A stretch of 12,606 bases of DNA from assembly GCA_050486105.1 (NCBI GenBank), contig JBJHCR010000193.1, positions 1 to 12,606 on the forward strand. Reading direction: 5' to 3'. Of the stretch, positions 1 to 7,800 are shown piece after piece. The position numbers were made by a program, and so were the translations under genes. Numbering within the stretch: position 1 is the first letter of the stretch; each line of letters begins with the position of its first letter. Under the pieces are notes generated by a model, which was not told where the DNA came from, ran no database searches, and saw only the letters and a list, made by a program, of their open reading frames with translations. The DNA is from JAEXNA01 sp050486105 (GTDB lineage: Bacteria; Vulcanimicrobiota; Xenobia; Xenobiales; JADMJV01).

Positions 1-549
1 CCCTACACACATGGTGAGTTTCTCTTTGATCGAGAGAGTTGTTCTTTTTCTCTTAAGCTTCATCGGCGAGAAGTTTCTGGTTCCGTTCCATCGTCGAGCT
101 TAGCTCTTGAGCCCTTGCTTGAGAATAGCGATGCCCCCTGTTTGCTGGCGGGTGATGCCGCTTTTCTGGGTGATTTGGGGTTTCGTGTGGAGGGCCGAGG
201 TGAAGTTGTTCTTCTTCGCTCTCAATCTCCGCTGGCAACCGTTGCTGCGGATGCTTTGACTGGAGCACGCTTGAACGCCATGGCTCAGACCGCAGTTCCT
301 GTGGAGCGGGAGACCCTGGCCGAAGGCGAAGGCGATGCCCTGGCTGTGGGGCGAGTTTCGCTGGTGGACCAACTTGGTCAGGTTCACGCCGTGGTGGTTC
401 GTGGTGGGCGGGGGTCAAGTTACGACTGGGTCCTCGGTCAATTCGTGCCTTCCTCTGAGGGGGGGGCCTGGAGCCACTACTCCGAGGGTTCAGCCTACGT
501 CCCGGAAAACAAGACCAGAGCGTCGGTCAGTATCGTCGCCGGCGAATAG
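1..549 (+). CDS. Hypothetical protein, 3' part only
   Basis: The reading frame is open from the first base and ends at TAG 547-549, so this is the C-terminal 182 residues of a longer protein whose start lies outside the window. No in-frame ATG exists before the first TTG at 115, and codon use is that of a real gene (few rare codons, strong third-position G/C), so I read the frame as continuing upstream rather than starting at 115. The visible part has a moderately hydrophobic stretch around residues 50-60 (CLLAGDAAFLGDLGF), alternating beta-like segments (GRGEVVLLRSQ, VHAVVVRGG) and a Gly/Ser/Trp/Tyr-rich tail. There is no transmembrane helix, metal-binding motif or catalytic signature that I can name. 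I do not recognise the family. The gene ends 13 bases before the inverted-repeat element at 563. Confidence 0.5.
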   Translation, partial: PYTHGEFLFDRESCSFSLKLHRREVSGSVPSSSLALEPLLENSDAPCLLAGDAAFLGDLGFRVEGRGEVVLLRSQSPLATVAADALTGARLNAMAQTAVPVERETLAEGEGDALAVGRVSLVDQLGQVHAVVVRGGRGSSYDWVLGQFVPSSEGGAWSHYSEGSAYVPENKTRASVSIVAGE

Positions 550-562
550 GCGCTCACGCTTT

Positions 563-722
563 AGGATCTGGCCAGGAAGTACTTCCTAGTTTCGAGTGCG
601 GAGGCGCCCGGATGGCGAGGCGCTTTTGACGCGGTTTGTTTGACACAAATAAGGAGAAAGCAACGAAGAAAGCCGGGATGGATCCGTGCTTCAAATCGGG
701 AAGTACTTCCTGGCCAGATCCT
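563..722. repeat. Perfect 24-bp inverted repeat bounding a ~160-bp element (MITE- or REPIN-like)
   Basis: Bases 563-586 are the exact reverse complement of 699-722, 24 of 24 matching, with a 112-base spacer. Each arm contains the perfect 12-bp palindrome GGAAGTACTTCC (575-586 and 699-710), so each arm can also fold alone. The triplet TTA occurs at 561-563 and 722-724, just where a target duplication of TA or TTA would be expected around an insertion with 23-bp ends. No transposase is encoded inside. The right arm lies within the coding end of the minus-strand acetyltransferase gene and supplies its last residues and stop. The repeat itself is certain. Calling it a mobile element (MITE) or paired REP sequence is inference, because only one copy is visible here. 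Confidence 0.65.
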
Positions 723-1320
723 TAGTCCAGTCGGTGCGATCCAGTCGCATGATGAGCCTCCGGTCTCTACGGTCGTCGTAGAGGCCGATGAGTTCCGTCT
801 CGCGAATAGTTTTGAACCCGCATTTGCTAAAGCACTTTTGGGCTGCCAAGTTGAAGACCGCCGTGTCGAGTTCAACAGTCCTAACTTTGAGGGAGTTGAA
901 AAGATAGGCCAGCAAGGTTTTCATGGCTTCCGTTCCCAGACCTTGACCACGACGTTCGATTTGCCCGAGCATGATGCCCACTCTGGCCAGCTTTCTGCGA
1001 TCCTGGTGGAAGAGCTTGAAGCGAAGAAAACCGATCGGTTGGGAGAGTTCCTGCTTGTCATTGAGACGAATGAGGAAAACTCCGCTTCGATCACTATGAA
1101 GGTCTTCGACGTAGTCTTGAGCCATTTTGCCCAAGATGCATCTATTTGTTTCGACTCCAAAGGCGAGTGAACAACTCTGGGAGTCGGCAAACCAATGGTC
1201 GACCCAGACGACCTCAGATGGTTTGAGCGGGTCCAGCCTGAGCTTTCCGCTTTCTGAGACAAGCCCGCCGCTTTGGACTGACGCTTCAGGGCGGCGGAAT
1301 CGTCGAAAAAGACTGTACAT
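691..1320 (-). CDS. GNAT-family N-acetyltransferase (RimJ/RimL-like)
   Basis: This 209-residue protein has the GNAT fold signatures in order: a beta strand opening near residue 26 (KLRLDPL), the acetyl-CoA pyrophosphate-binding loop RRGQGLG at 123-129 (Q/R-x-x-G-x-G/A), the following helix, and the RimJ/RimL-type segment NLAAQKCFSKCGFK at 157-170. Proteins of this class transfer acetyl from acetyl-CoA to an amino group on a protein N-terminus, antibiotic or small molecule; the substrate cannot be told from sequence. The start is ATG 1318-1320; the A/G-rich stretch upstream on the minus strand is a weak, rather distant Shine-Dalgarno, and the first 25 residues are not conserved-looking, so a later start is possible. 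The last nine residues (DLARKYFPI) and the TGA are encoded by the inverted-repeat element, suggesting the original C-terminus was replaced. Transcribed away from the J-domain gene. Confidence 0.85.
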   Translation of the reverse strand: MYSLFRRFRRPEASVQSGGLVSESGKLRLDPLKPSEVVWVDHWFADSQSCSLAFGVETNRCILGKMAQDYVEDLHSDRSGVFLIRLNDKQELSQPIGFLRFKLFHQDRRKLARVGIMLGQIERRGQGLGTEAMKTLLAYLFNSLKVRTVELDTAVFNLAAQKCFSKCGFKTIRETELIGLYDDRRDRRLIMRLDRTDWTKDLARKYFPI

Positions 1321-1379
1321 GTTTGTCTTTGTACCCCCTTTTAACTTTCTTCCCTCTTTGTGCTAAGAACGGGACTTGC

Positions 1380-1421
1380 TGAGCCAAATAGAGCTCTATG
1401 AAGACTTTAATATTCGGCTCA
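1380..1421. other. Hairpin-forming inverted repeat in divergent intergenic region
   Basis: TGAGCCAAATA (1380-1390) pairs with TATTCGGCTCA (1411-1421), 10 of 11 positions, with a 20-base loop. The 12-bp perfect palindrome ATAGAGCTCTAT (1388-1399) overlaps the left arm and the loop. It lies between two divergently transcribed genes, the minus-strand acetyltransferase (start 1320) and the plus-strand J-domain gene (start 1493), so an operator or a structured leader are both possible. No convincing -35/-10 pair was found near it. Function is unassigned. Confidence 0.35.
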
Positions 1422-1478
1422 TCAGGTATTCAGGGAGGAAACCCAAGGTCGACCTTAAAAATCGTTAGCACGCATCCT

Positions 1479-1483
1479 GAGGA
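1479..1483 (+). promoter_or_regulatory. Ribosome binding site GAGGA deciding a TTG start
   Basis: GAGGA ends immediately before the in-frame GTG at 1484, leaving no spacer, but stands 9 bases before the in-frame TTG at 1493. The spacing therefore favours TTG 1493 as the translation start of the J-domain protein. Confidence 0.55.
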
Positions 1484-1492
1484 GTGTCTGAA

Positions 1493-2122
1493 TTGCAGAA
1501 ACGCGACTATTATATGGTACTTCGGGTCAAGCCGATTTCTACCCCCGACGAGATCCGAAAAGCGTACCGTGAACTATCGAAGAAGTACCATCCGGACTTG
1601 AATCCCAATATGAAGGCTGCTTCGGATGAAAAAATGAAGGAACTGGTCGAGGCCTACAACATTCTCAACAACAAAGAGAAGCGAAAGGCCTACGACGCCG
1701 AGCCTCAGTTTCAATACCGTCGTTTTTCGAAGAATCGAGAAAAGCCAGACAAGAAGGCTTTCACTTCGAAGGCCAAGCCGAAGAAACAGAGTTTTCTTAA
1801 GAAATTGATCTCCTTCATGAGTAGGAAAGACGGAGCCGGAGGGCCAGGCATCGACCCCAAACAGGCAGACGTCCACTTCATGCTTGGACTGTCTTTATCT
1901 GAGACCGAGTCCTTTCTTGAACAGGCCAAAGCTGAGTTTCAACGGGCGATAGAATACGACCCTAAGCATCTAGAGGCAACCTACAATCTGGCTTTGACTT
2001 CTTATCGGAATGGTGATTTCGATCAGGCCCGTTTTGGGCTGCAGGATGTTTTGAAGATCAGCACCGAGGATCGACAGGCCAAACACTTCCTCAAGCTTCT
2101 CCACGACCCTGATGGACTATGA
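1493..2122 (+). CDS. J-domain (DnaJ-like) protein with C-terminal TPR repeats
   Basis: Predicted 209 residues from TTG 1493 (212 if GTG 1484 is used). Residues 4-68 are a J domain beginning RDYYMVLRVKP, with the invariant HPD at 33-35 in KKYHPDLNP; this tripeptide stimulates the ATPase of a DnaK/Hsp70 partner. The glycine-rich and zinc-finger regions of classical DnaJ are absent. A strongly basic linker (Lys/Arg-rich, residues ~72-115) leads to two TPR-like helical pairs (about 120-200) with ADVHFMLGLSLSE and ATYNLALTSYRNGDFDQARFGLQ, a protein-interaction surface. This is therefore a type III/C co-chaperone that likely brings a specific client or complex to Hsp70, acting in the cytoplasm; no signal peptide or membrane helix is visible. 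No dnaK or grpE gene is nearby. The gene is followed by 147 bases before the next start, so co-transcription with the downstream genes is possible but not shown. Confidence 0.85.
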   Translation: MQKRDYYMVLRVKPISTPDEIRKAYRELSKKYHPDLNPNMKAASDEKMKELVEAYNILNNKEKRKAYDAEPQFQYRRFSKNREKPDKKAFTSKAKPKKQSFLKKLISFMSRKDGAGGPGIDPKQADVHFMLGLSLSETESFLEQAKAEFQRAIEYDPKHLEATYNLALTSYRNGDFDQARFGLQDVLKISTEDRQAKHFLKLLHDPDGL

Positions 2123-2269
2123 GACGGTCACTCTAAGAAGGTAAGGCTGAGGAACGCGGAGCCAAACAGGTTCGAGGGCTAGAAGGAGATCTTTGCCCTT
2201 TGAGGCTCTAAGTCGACTTATTCATATCTCGTTAAACAATCCGCTCTTCTTTTCGCCTACTCTTATAAG
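2123..2269. other. Intergenic stretch with a 12-bp palindrome
   Basis: These 147 bases contain no supported gene. The perfect palindrome TAAGTCGACTTA lies at 2209-2220 and could be a small operator. TATAAG at 2264-2269 resembles a -10 box but directly abuts the presumed GTG start and has no matching -35, so I do not call a promoter. No GC-rich stem followed by a T run marks a terminator for the preceding gene. Confidence 0.3.
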
Positions 2270-2947
2270 GTGCAGATAGGTGGAACACATACCTGGGCCC
2301 CCGGTCCATTTTCGGCCGTAATTCCGCACTCTGGCGAAGAGTCTGTGGCTCCTCCTCTAGACCGGACATCACAGGAACCCGAGAGTTTACCTAACCTTCC
2401 GCCTGACTTGATTGACCGGGCTCCCTCCCTAGACGAACTCTCTGCCCTGAATGCTCCCAGGACGTCGCCTTTTTCTACCCAATCTCTGCGGCGTTCAGGA
2501 CTTGAGACTGCCGTGCGTACCCTGGAGGCGTTTCCCCAGGTGATTCAGATACTTTCGGAGCCATTCGCTGAGTTGGGGGCCGAAGTAGCTCGCCAGGCTG
2601 GACTCCCTTTGCTTTCCCTTGATGAAGAGATGTCGGTAGACACCTTGGCTTCCGTCTTGCAGCGCACTGAGTATCAGCAGGGGTTCGTTCTTCAAGGTGC
2701 GCCGGCCACACCTGAGCAGGCAGAGGCACTCGATCGACTTCTCGCCGCCACGCCGGAGGGCGAACGTCGAGTCCTGAGTTGGGATTCCAACGAGAGTATC
2801 CCTACCGAGGTCGTGGACCACTACGTTGATAAAGGTCTCCTCTGGATGCTGCCGGCCGAAACTGAAAATCTCGAGCCTGTTAGGTCCTTGGACACGGTGC
2901 TTCAGTGCCTGGTTGGGCTACCGGCTTTCGAGAACCTTTTCCCATAG
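2270..2947 (+). CDS. Degenerate adenylate kinase-like protein (nucleotide-binding residues lost)
   Basis: A 225-residue protein with a Pro/Ser-rich, probably disordered N-terminus (1-85) and a C-terminal domain that lines up by eye with adenylate kinases. GLPLLSLDEEM (111-121) matches the family's GIPHISTGDML, GFVLQGAPATPEQAEALD (138-155) matches GFxLDGFPRTxxQAEALD, and the end VDKGLLWMLPAETENLEPV resembles the usual YxxKGLLxxVDGxGSIEEV. Key functional residues are gone: no Walker A GxxGxGK occurs in 85-106 (the lysine position aligns with F99), the Asp of LDG is Q142, and the AMP-binding Arg of FPRT is A146. It should therefore not phosphorylate AMP and may serve as a structural or regulatory pseudo-enzyme. 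The lid region is also largely missing. The start is uncertain: GTG 2270 is the only usual start codon after the upstream in-frame TGA at 2201, but it lacks a clear Shine-Dalgarno. The homology is my pattern match, not a search result. Confidence 0.6.
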   Translation: MQIGGTHTWAPGPFSAVIPHSGEESVAPPLDRTSQEPESLPNLPPDLIDRAPSLDELSALNAPRTSPFSTQSLRRSGLETAVRTLEAFPQVIQILSEPFAELGAEVARQAGLPLLSLDEEMSVDTLASVLQRTEYQQGFVLQGAPATPEQAEALDRLLAATPEGERRVLSWDSNESIPTEVVDHYVDKGLLWMLPAETENLEPVRSLDTVLQCLVGLPAFENLFP

Positions 2948-2987
2948 TCAGCCATCTCTCATTCTTTCCAAACACTTTATCTCAGCG

Positions 2988-3014
2988 GGTCCGAAGGAAA
3001 GACCTGTTTGGACC
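2988..3014. other. Intergenic hairpin, 8-bp stem
   Basis: GGTCCGAA (2988-2995) pairs with TTTGGACC (3007-3014), seven Watson-Crick pairs and one G-U, closing an 11-base loop in the 122-base gap before the zinc-ribbon protein gene. No T tract follows, so it is not a standard intrinsic terminator. It could be an mRNA stability or leader structure. The rest of the gap (2948-3069) shows no supported gene. Confidence 0.3.
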
Positions 3015-3069
3015 TCTAATAGCCCTACTGCCCACGCTTAATGGCGTTCGGTAAAAAGCTGGAGGTCTT

Positions 3070-4803
3070 ATGGCAAGCAACCCTTCGACAGCATCTCAAC
3101 AACTCTTTGAGGGCGAGACTCCCTCGCCCCTGTGCAATCATCTTCTCGAGCAGGCGCGCTTACGCTTTGAGGGCGAACTCGAAGAGCAAGAACTCAAGGA
3201 CGGTGTCACTGACGCCTTGGGTAGTATTGAGCAGGCTCGGGAGGAGACTCTCAAAAACTTAGAGGAAAATCAGGCTGTCGATGACGTCGTGGATGCCTTT
3301 GAGCGAAGCTTTGAAGAGATGCAGTTGGCCCTGGAAGAGCTTCACGAGTTCGCCGGGTCGCCCGATGAAGAATCCTATCAGTCGGTGAGAACCTCGATTC
3401 ATCGAGCGGCAGCCGCTACAGTTTTCGCCATGTCGATTCTGCAGCAGTCTCAGTTTGCTGATGGCCCTACCGACATGCCTCTTTTCAACGCCCTTTTCAA
3501 GATGAAGGACAACTATCTTGAAGGTCATGTCGCTGAAGACCAACTCACCCAGGCCTTGAGTGGCATAGTGGAGATGACCAAGGCCGCCATCAAGGAGCTT
3601 CTCGAGGCCGAAGGAGAGCAGCCCCCCCAAAGGGATGGCCTGGTTCGAGCCTACGAAGAGCAGATCGCGAGTTTGAAGAAGGCCGGGGAGAGCGTTAGCG
3701 ACGGAGACAAAGAGCGGATCGAGGAAGCTTTTGCTCAGCTCTTGAGAACCTCTGAAGGAGTCAAGGAAGCGATGCTCTCTCTGACTGAGGCGGTCATGGG
3801 CGAGGGGCCCTGTCGTCTCAGGAGGACCAATATACTGCTGTCAGCCCTCGAATCGGTGCGGACTGGAGAATTGAGCACGGAATTGTTTGTCATGAGTTTT
3901 GAAGCTTACGAGGCAGAGATTCGTGAAGAACGCGCTCGATTCCAGGAACTGATCTCTTTGCCGAACCAGAGCGAAGCGGTGGCTCAGGAGGTAGAGAAAG
4001 TTCGCCAAGCCTACGATCTCCATGAAAAGGCCTTCGAACACTTCTTGGTGATCATCGACGGAGAAGCCAACGAAGAGGACTTCGATAAGGCTTCAAAATC
4101 GATCATCGAAGCCTCGGAAAAATTGTCCGATTGCAAGGAAGCTCTCACCGAACTTGGAGAGAGCGAGGGTAAAGTCAGTTGTGTCCGTTGCGGGACCCTC
4201 AACGATGCCAACTCTCGAGTATGTGAAAACTGCGGTGCTCAGTTGCCTCAGCAAGCGGGCGGCGTGGTGTCTTCGACCATGTCCTATCAGGAGTCAGATG
4301 GGCAGGCCAGTTTTCAAGATGGCGAGTTGGAGATGACTACCAATCTTGAGCGCCTTTTCGTTGCCGTCAACGAAATTGCTGAAGGCAAATCCTCCGACGA
4401 TGAGTTCAATGAGATTCTGGAATGGATGGACGGCCTTCTCGAAGCCGCAGCTTCGACTATGCCTGAAGTTCCGGTCATGACCAACAGCCCGGACTATAGC
4501 CCTGAATTGGTCGAGCAGATCGAACTCTTGCAAGAAGAATTGGCCACCCAGCGTGGGTTGATGCTCGAGGGCATGAACGACTTCCGGGCCGCTCTCGGGA
4601 CTCTCCAATCCTTTTTGTCCAACCGAGAGAAGGACACCTTGATCAAGGGGGTTCGCGAAGTCCAAGCTGCGGCCATTAAGATGCAAAGATCTGAGAAGGC
4701 CCTGGCCGGTATCACCCAAGCGATTCAGCACGCGAACGCTGAGCGGGAGCGCTTGGAGGCTGAGCAGGCTGCCGGGGGCGCTCCGGATCCAGACGAAGGC
4801 TAG
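3070..4803 (+). CDS. Acidic all-helical repeat protein with a central zinc ribbon
   Basis: 577 residues, start ATG 3070 with GGAGG at 3061-3065, 4 bases upstream. The protein is rich in Glu, Ala and Leu and predicted almost wholly helical, with coiled-coil-like stretches. A helix-turn-helix unit with a Gly at the turn followed by acidic residues recurs: around G35 (FEGELEEQEL), G152 (LEGHVAEDQL), G266 (RTGELSTELF) and G439 (AEGKSSDDEF), about 115 residues apart except the last, where a zinc ribbon and linker intervene. A second, weaker copy (e.g. IDGEANEEDF near 347) lies in each module. The zinc ribbon is C371-x2-C374-x10-C385-x2-C388, followed by a Gly/Gln/Ser-rich linker. There is no signal peptide or membrane helix, so a cytoplasmic scaffold or adaptor is plausible. 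I do not recognise a named family. It ends 14 bases before metH, suggesting a shared transcript, but no functional link is evident. Confidence 0.85.
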   Translation: MASNPSTASQQLFEGETPSPLCNHLLEQARLRFEGELEEQELKDGVTDALGSIEQAREETLKNLEENQAVDDVVDAFERSFEEMQLALEELHEFAGSPDEESYQSVRTSIHRAAAATVFAMSILQQSQFADGPTDMPLFNALFKMKDNYLEGHVAEDQLTQALSGIVEMTKAAIKELLEAEGEQPPQRDGLVRAYEEQIASLKKAGESVSDGDKERIEEAFAQLLRTSEGVKEAMLSLTEAVMGEGPCRLRRTNILLSALESVRTGELSTELFVMSFEAYEAEIREERARFQELISLPNQSEAVAQEVEKVRQAYDLHEKAFEHFLVIIDGEANEEDFDKASKSIIEASEKLSDCKEALTELGESEGKVSCVRCGTLNDANSRVCENCGAQLPQQAGGVVSSTMSYQESDGQASFQDGELEMTTNLERLFVAVNEIAEGKSSDDEFNEILEWMDGLLEAAASTMPEVPVMTNSPDYSPELVEQIELLQEELATQRGLMLEGMNDFRAALGTLQSFLSNREKDTLIKGVREVQAAAIKMQRSEKALAGITQAIQHANAERERLEAEQAAGGAPDPDEG

Positions 4804-4817
4804 ACCTTAAGTTCAGC

Positions 4818-7800
4818 ATGGAAGCTGCTTTTCGTCAGGAGGCTGAGCGAAGAATTTTGCTCTTGGATGGGGCCATGGGAACCGCCATCCAGGGTCATCG
4901 TTTGCTCGAAGAGGATTACCGGGGAGAGCGCTTCTGCGACTGGCCAACCTCGCTTCAGGGTGCCAATGATCTCTTGTGTCTCACACGACCGGCTCTGATT
5001 CAAGAGATCCACCTGTCTTATCTCCAAGCTGGTTCGGACCTCATTGAGACGAACACCTTCAACGCGAATCGTCTTTCGCTTTCGGATTACGGACTCGGAG
5101 ACTTAGCCCGGGAACTCAATCATGAAGCGGCCCTGGTTGCTCGCAGAGCGGTGGAGCAGCACGGGGGACGCGGCTGGGTCGCCGGCGCCGTGGGACCTAC
5201 CAGCAAGACTCTGTCCTTATCCTCGGACGTCAATCGGCCGGGGGCTCGAGAGGTGACTTTCTCTCAAGTAAAGGAGGCCTACGCTGAGCAGATTCACGGA
5301 TTGCTCGAAGGAGGCGTGGACTGCCTGCTGATAGAGACGATCTTCGACACTTTGAACGCCAAGGCGGCCTTGGTCGCCATGGGGGAGGTCTTTAGAACAC
5401 GGGGTCAGCGGATTCCCCATCTGATTTCCGTCACGGTCACCGACCGGAGCGGTCGCACCCTATCTGGACAGACAGTGGAGGCGTTTTGGCATTCGGTGAG
5501 GCACAGTCGACCTCTGGTCGTAGGCTTGAATTGTGCTTTAGGGGCCGAAGAGATGGCCCCATATATGGAAGAGCTCTCGCGTTTGGCGGACTGCTATGTG
5601 AGCTGCTATCCGAACGCCGGGCTGCCGAACGCTCTCGGAGGGTACGACGAGACTCCAGCGGAAATGGCATCCGTCTTGGGAGATTTTGCTGCTCAAGGCT
5701 GGCTAAACGTGGTCGGAGGCTGCTGCGGTACTGGTCCCGAGCACATAGCAACGCTGGCTGAGACAATGAAACATCAAGCTCCTCGTCTCTGTTCTGAGCC
5801 CAGAAAGCTTTTCGCGGTCAGCGGGCTAGAATCGTTTCGCATCGAGCCGGAAACCGGTTTGGCGGTGATCGGAGAGAGGACCAACGTCACCGGGTCTCCC
5901 AAGTTTGCCCGCTTGATTCGGGATGGGGATCTCGATGCCGCTCTGTCCGTGGCTCGGCAACAGGTCGAAAGTGGAGCCAACATACTCGACGTCAATATGG
6001 ACGAAGGGCTCCTCGATTCTGAGGCCCTGATGCGCGAGTTTCTGCAATTGCTTGCCGCTGAACCTGATGTCTCTCGGGTGCCCATCATGATCGATTCTTC
6101 ACGTTGGGAGGTGCTATTGGCGGGGCTCGAGTGCACTCAGGGGCGTTCGGTGGTAAACAGCCTCTCCCTAAAGGACGGGGAGGCCGAGTTTCTTCAACGG
6201 GCCGGAGTCGCTCAGGCGTTCGGGGCGGCGGTGGTGGTTATGGCTTTCGACGAGGAAGGTCAGGCTGATACCACCGAACGCAGGGTGGAGATCTGCCAGC
6301 GTGCCTATCGGTTACTCGTCCAAGAGGTCGGATTTCAGCCTTGGGACATCATCTTTGACCCCAACGTGCTCACGGTGGCCACAGGCATGCCCGAGCACGA
6401 CGGCTATGCTTTGTCTTTCATTGAAGCGCTCCCCTTGATCAAGAAGGCTTGTCCCGGCTCCTTGGTCTCTGGCGGAATCTCGAACGTCAGCTTCAGCTTT
6501 CGGGGTAACGACAAAGTGCGAGAGGCTATGCATACCGTGTTCCTCTATCACGCTATCAAAGCCGGACTTGACTTGGCTATTGTCAACGCAGGTATGTTGG
6601 GGATTTACGAAGAGATCGAGCCCGAGCTTCGGGAAGCTGTGGAAGATGTGGTGTTGGCTCGACGCCCTGATGCCACCGAACGGTTGATCGAACTGGCCGC
6701 CCGCACAAAAGCGGCTGCCACCGACTTAGACCTAAGTGAGAGCAAGCGTCAAGTGCAAGCGTGGAGAGATTCTCCGGTGGAGCTTCGGTTACAGCACGCG
6801 CTGATTCATGGGATCGTGGACCACATTGAAGGGGACACGGAGGAGGCGCTGGCTAAACTGGGCGGCCGCCCACTAGATGTCATCGAGGGCCCCTTGATGG
6901 ACGGAATGGCGATCGTCGGAGAGCGCTTCGGGGAGGGGAAGATGTTTCTTCCTCAGGTCGTAAAGAGCGCTCGGGTCATGAAGCGCGCCGTGGCCTACTT
7001 GACTCCGTTCATGGATGCCCAGAAACAGTCGAGTTCGAGTCGCTCTCAGGGCAAGATCTTGCTGGCTACGGTTAAGGGCGATGTGCACGACATCGGTAAG
7101 AACATCGTTTCGGTGGTCCTGGCCTGCAATGGCTTTGAAGTGATCGATCTCGGGGTCATGGTTCCTACGGAGACGATTCTCCGCCAAGCTCAAGAGCAGG
7201 GGGTCGATCTGGTGGGCCTGTCCGGGCTGATAACTCCGTCTCTGGATGAGATGGTGAGGGTGGCCCAGGCCTTCTCCAGAAGCGGAAGTCGAATTCCCTT
7301 GCTGATCGGCGGCGCCACCACCAGTGCCACCCATACAGCCCTTAAGATTGCTCCGGCGACCGATCAGATCGTGGTCCATGTCCTGGATGCCTCTCGAGCT
7401 CCCGGAGTCTGCGTGAAGCTCATGGACGCCGAAGGGACCGAGAATTATGGTGCACAGGTCGAAAAGGAGCACGATCGACTGAGGCAAAGATTTCTCACCA
7501 AGGACGCAGACGGACTGCTTTCCCTGGCAGAAGCTCGAACTCGGCGTTTTTCCTGGTCTGAACCAGAAGAAGGCGTGCCGTCTCTGCCCTCTGGGGAACA
7601 GGTACGAATCGTCGATCCTATTCCTCTCGAGGAGCTGACGCCGCTCATCGATTGGACTCCTTTCTTCTCGGTATGGCAACTGAAAGGGGTTTATCCGAGA
7701 ATTCTTGAGCGCCCGGAAGCCCGCGAGGTATTCGAAGAAGCCCTTAAGGTCTTAGAGGAATTGGTCGCCGATGGCACTTTAACAGCCAGAGCCGCCTTCG

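Noticed and set aside
640..1170. Plus-strand frame opposite the acetyltransferase, with TTGACA at 640-645
   Set aside because: The minus-strand GNAT protein has clear acetyl-CoA motifs. The TTGACA has no matching -10 box at 16-18 bases and the plus-strand product resembles nothing.
1398..1601. 67-residue plus-strand frame overlapping the J-domain start
   Set aside because: Most of it is out of frame with the J domain, and its ATG lies within the intergenic hairpin with no ribosome site.
3041..3262. 73-residue plus-strand frame starting just before the zinc-ribbon protein
   Set aside because: It overlaps the well-supported ATG 3070 gene in another frame, is Arg/Leu/Ser-rich and has no ribosome site of its own.
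4804..4817. Cobalamin riboswitch before metH
   Set aside because: Only 14 bases separate metH from the upstream gene, leaving no room, and no B12-box-like sequence was seen nearby.
6873..7679. 268-residue minus-strand open frame inside metH
   Set aside because: It lies wholly opposite the conserved cobalamin domain of metH; the translation has no recognisable motif and its length is explained by the codon bias of the real gene.
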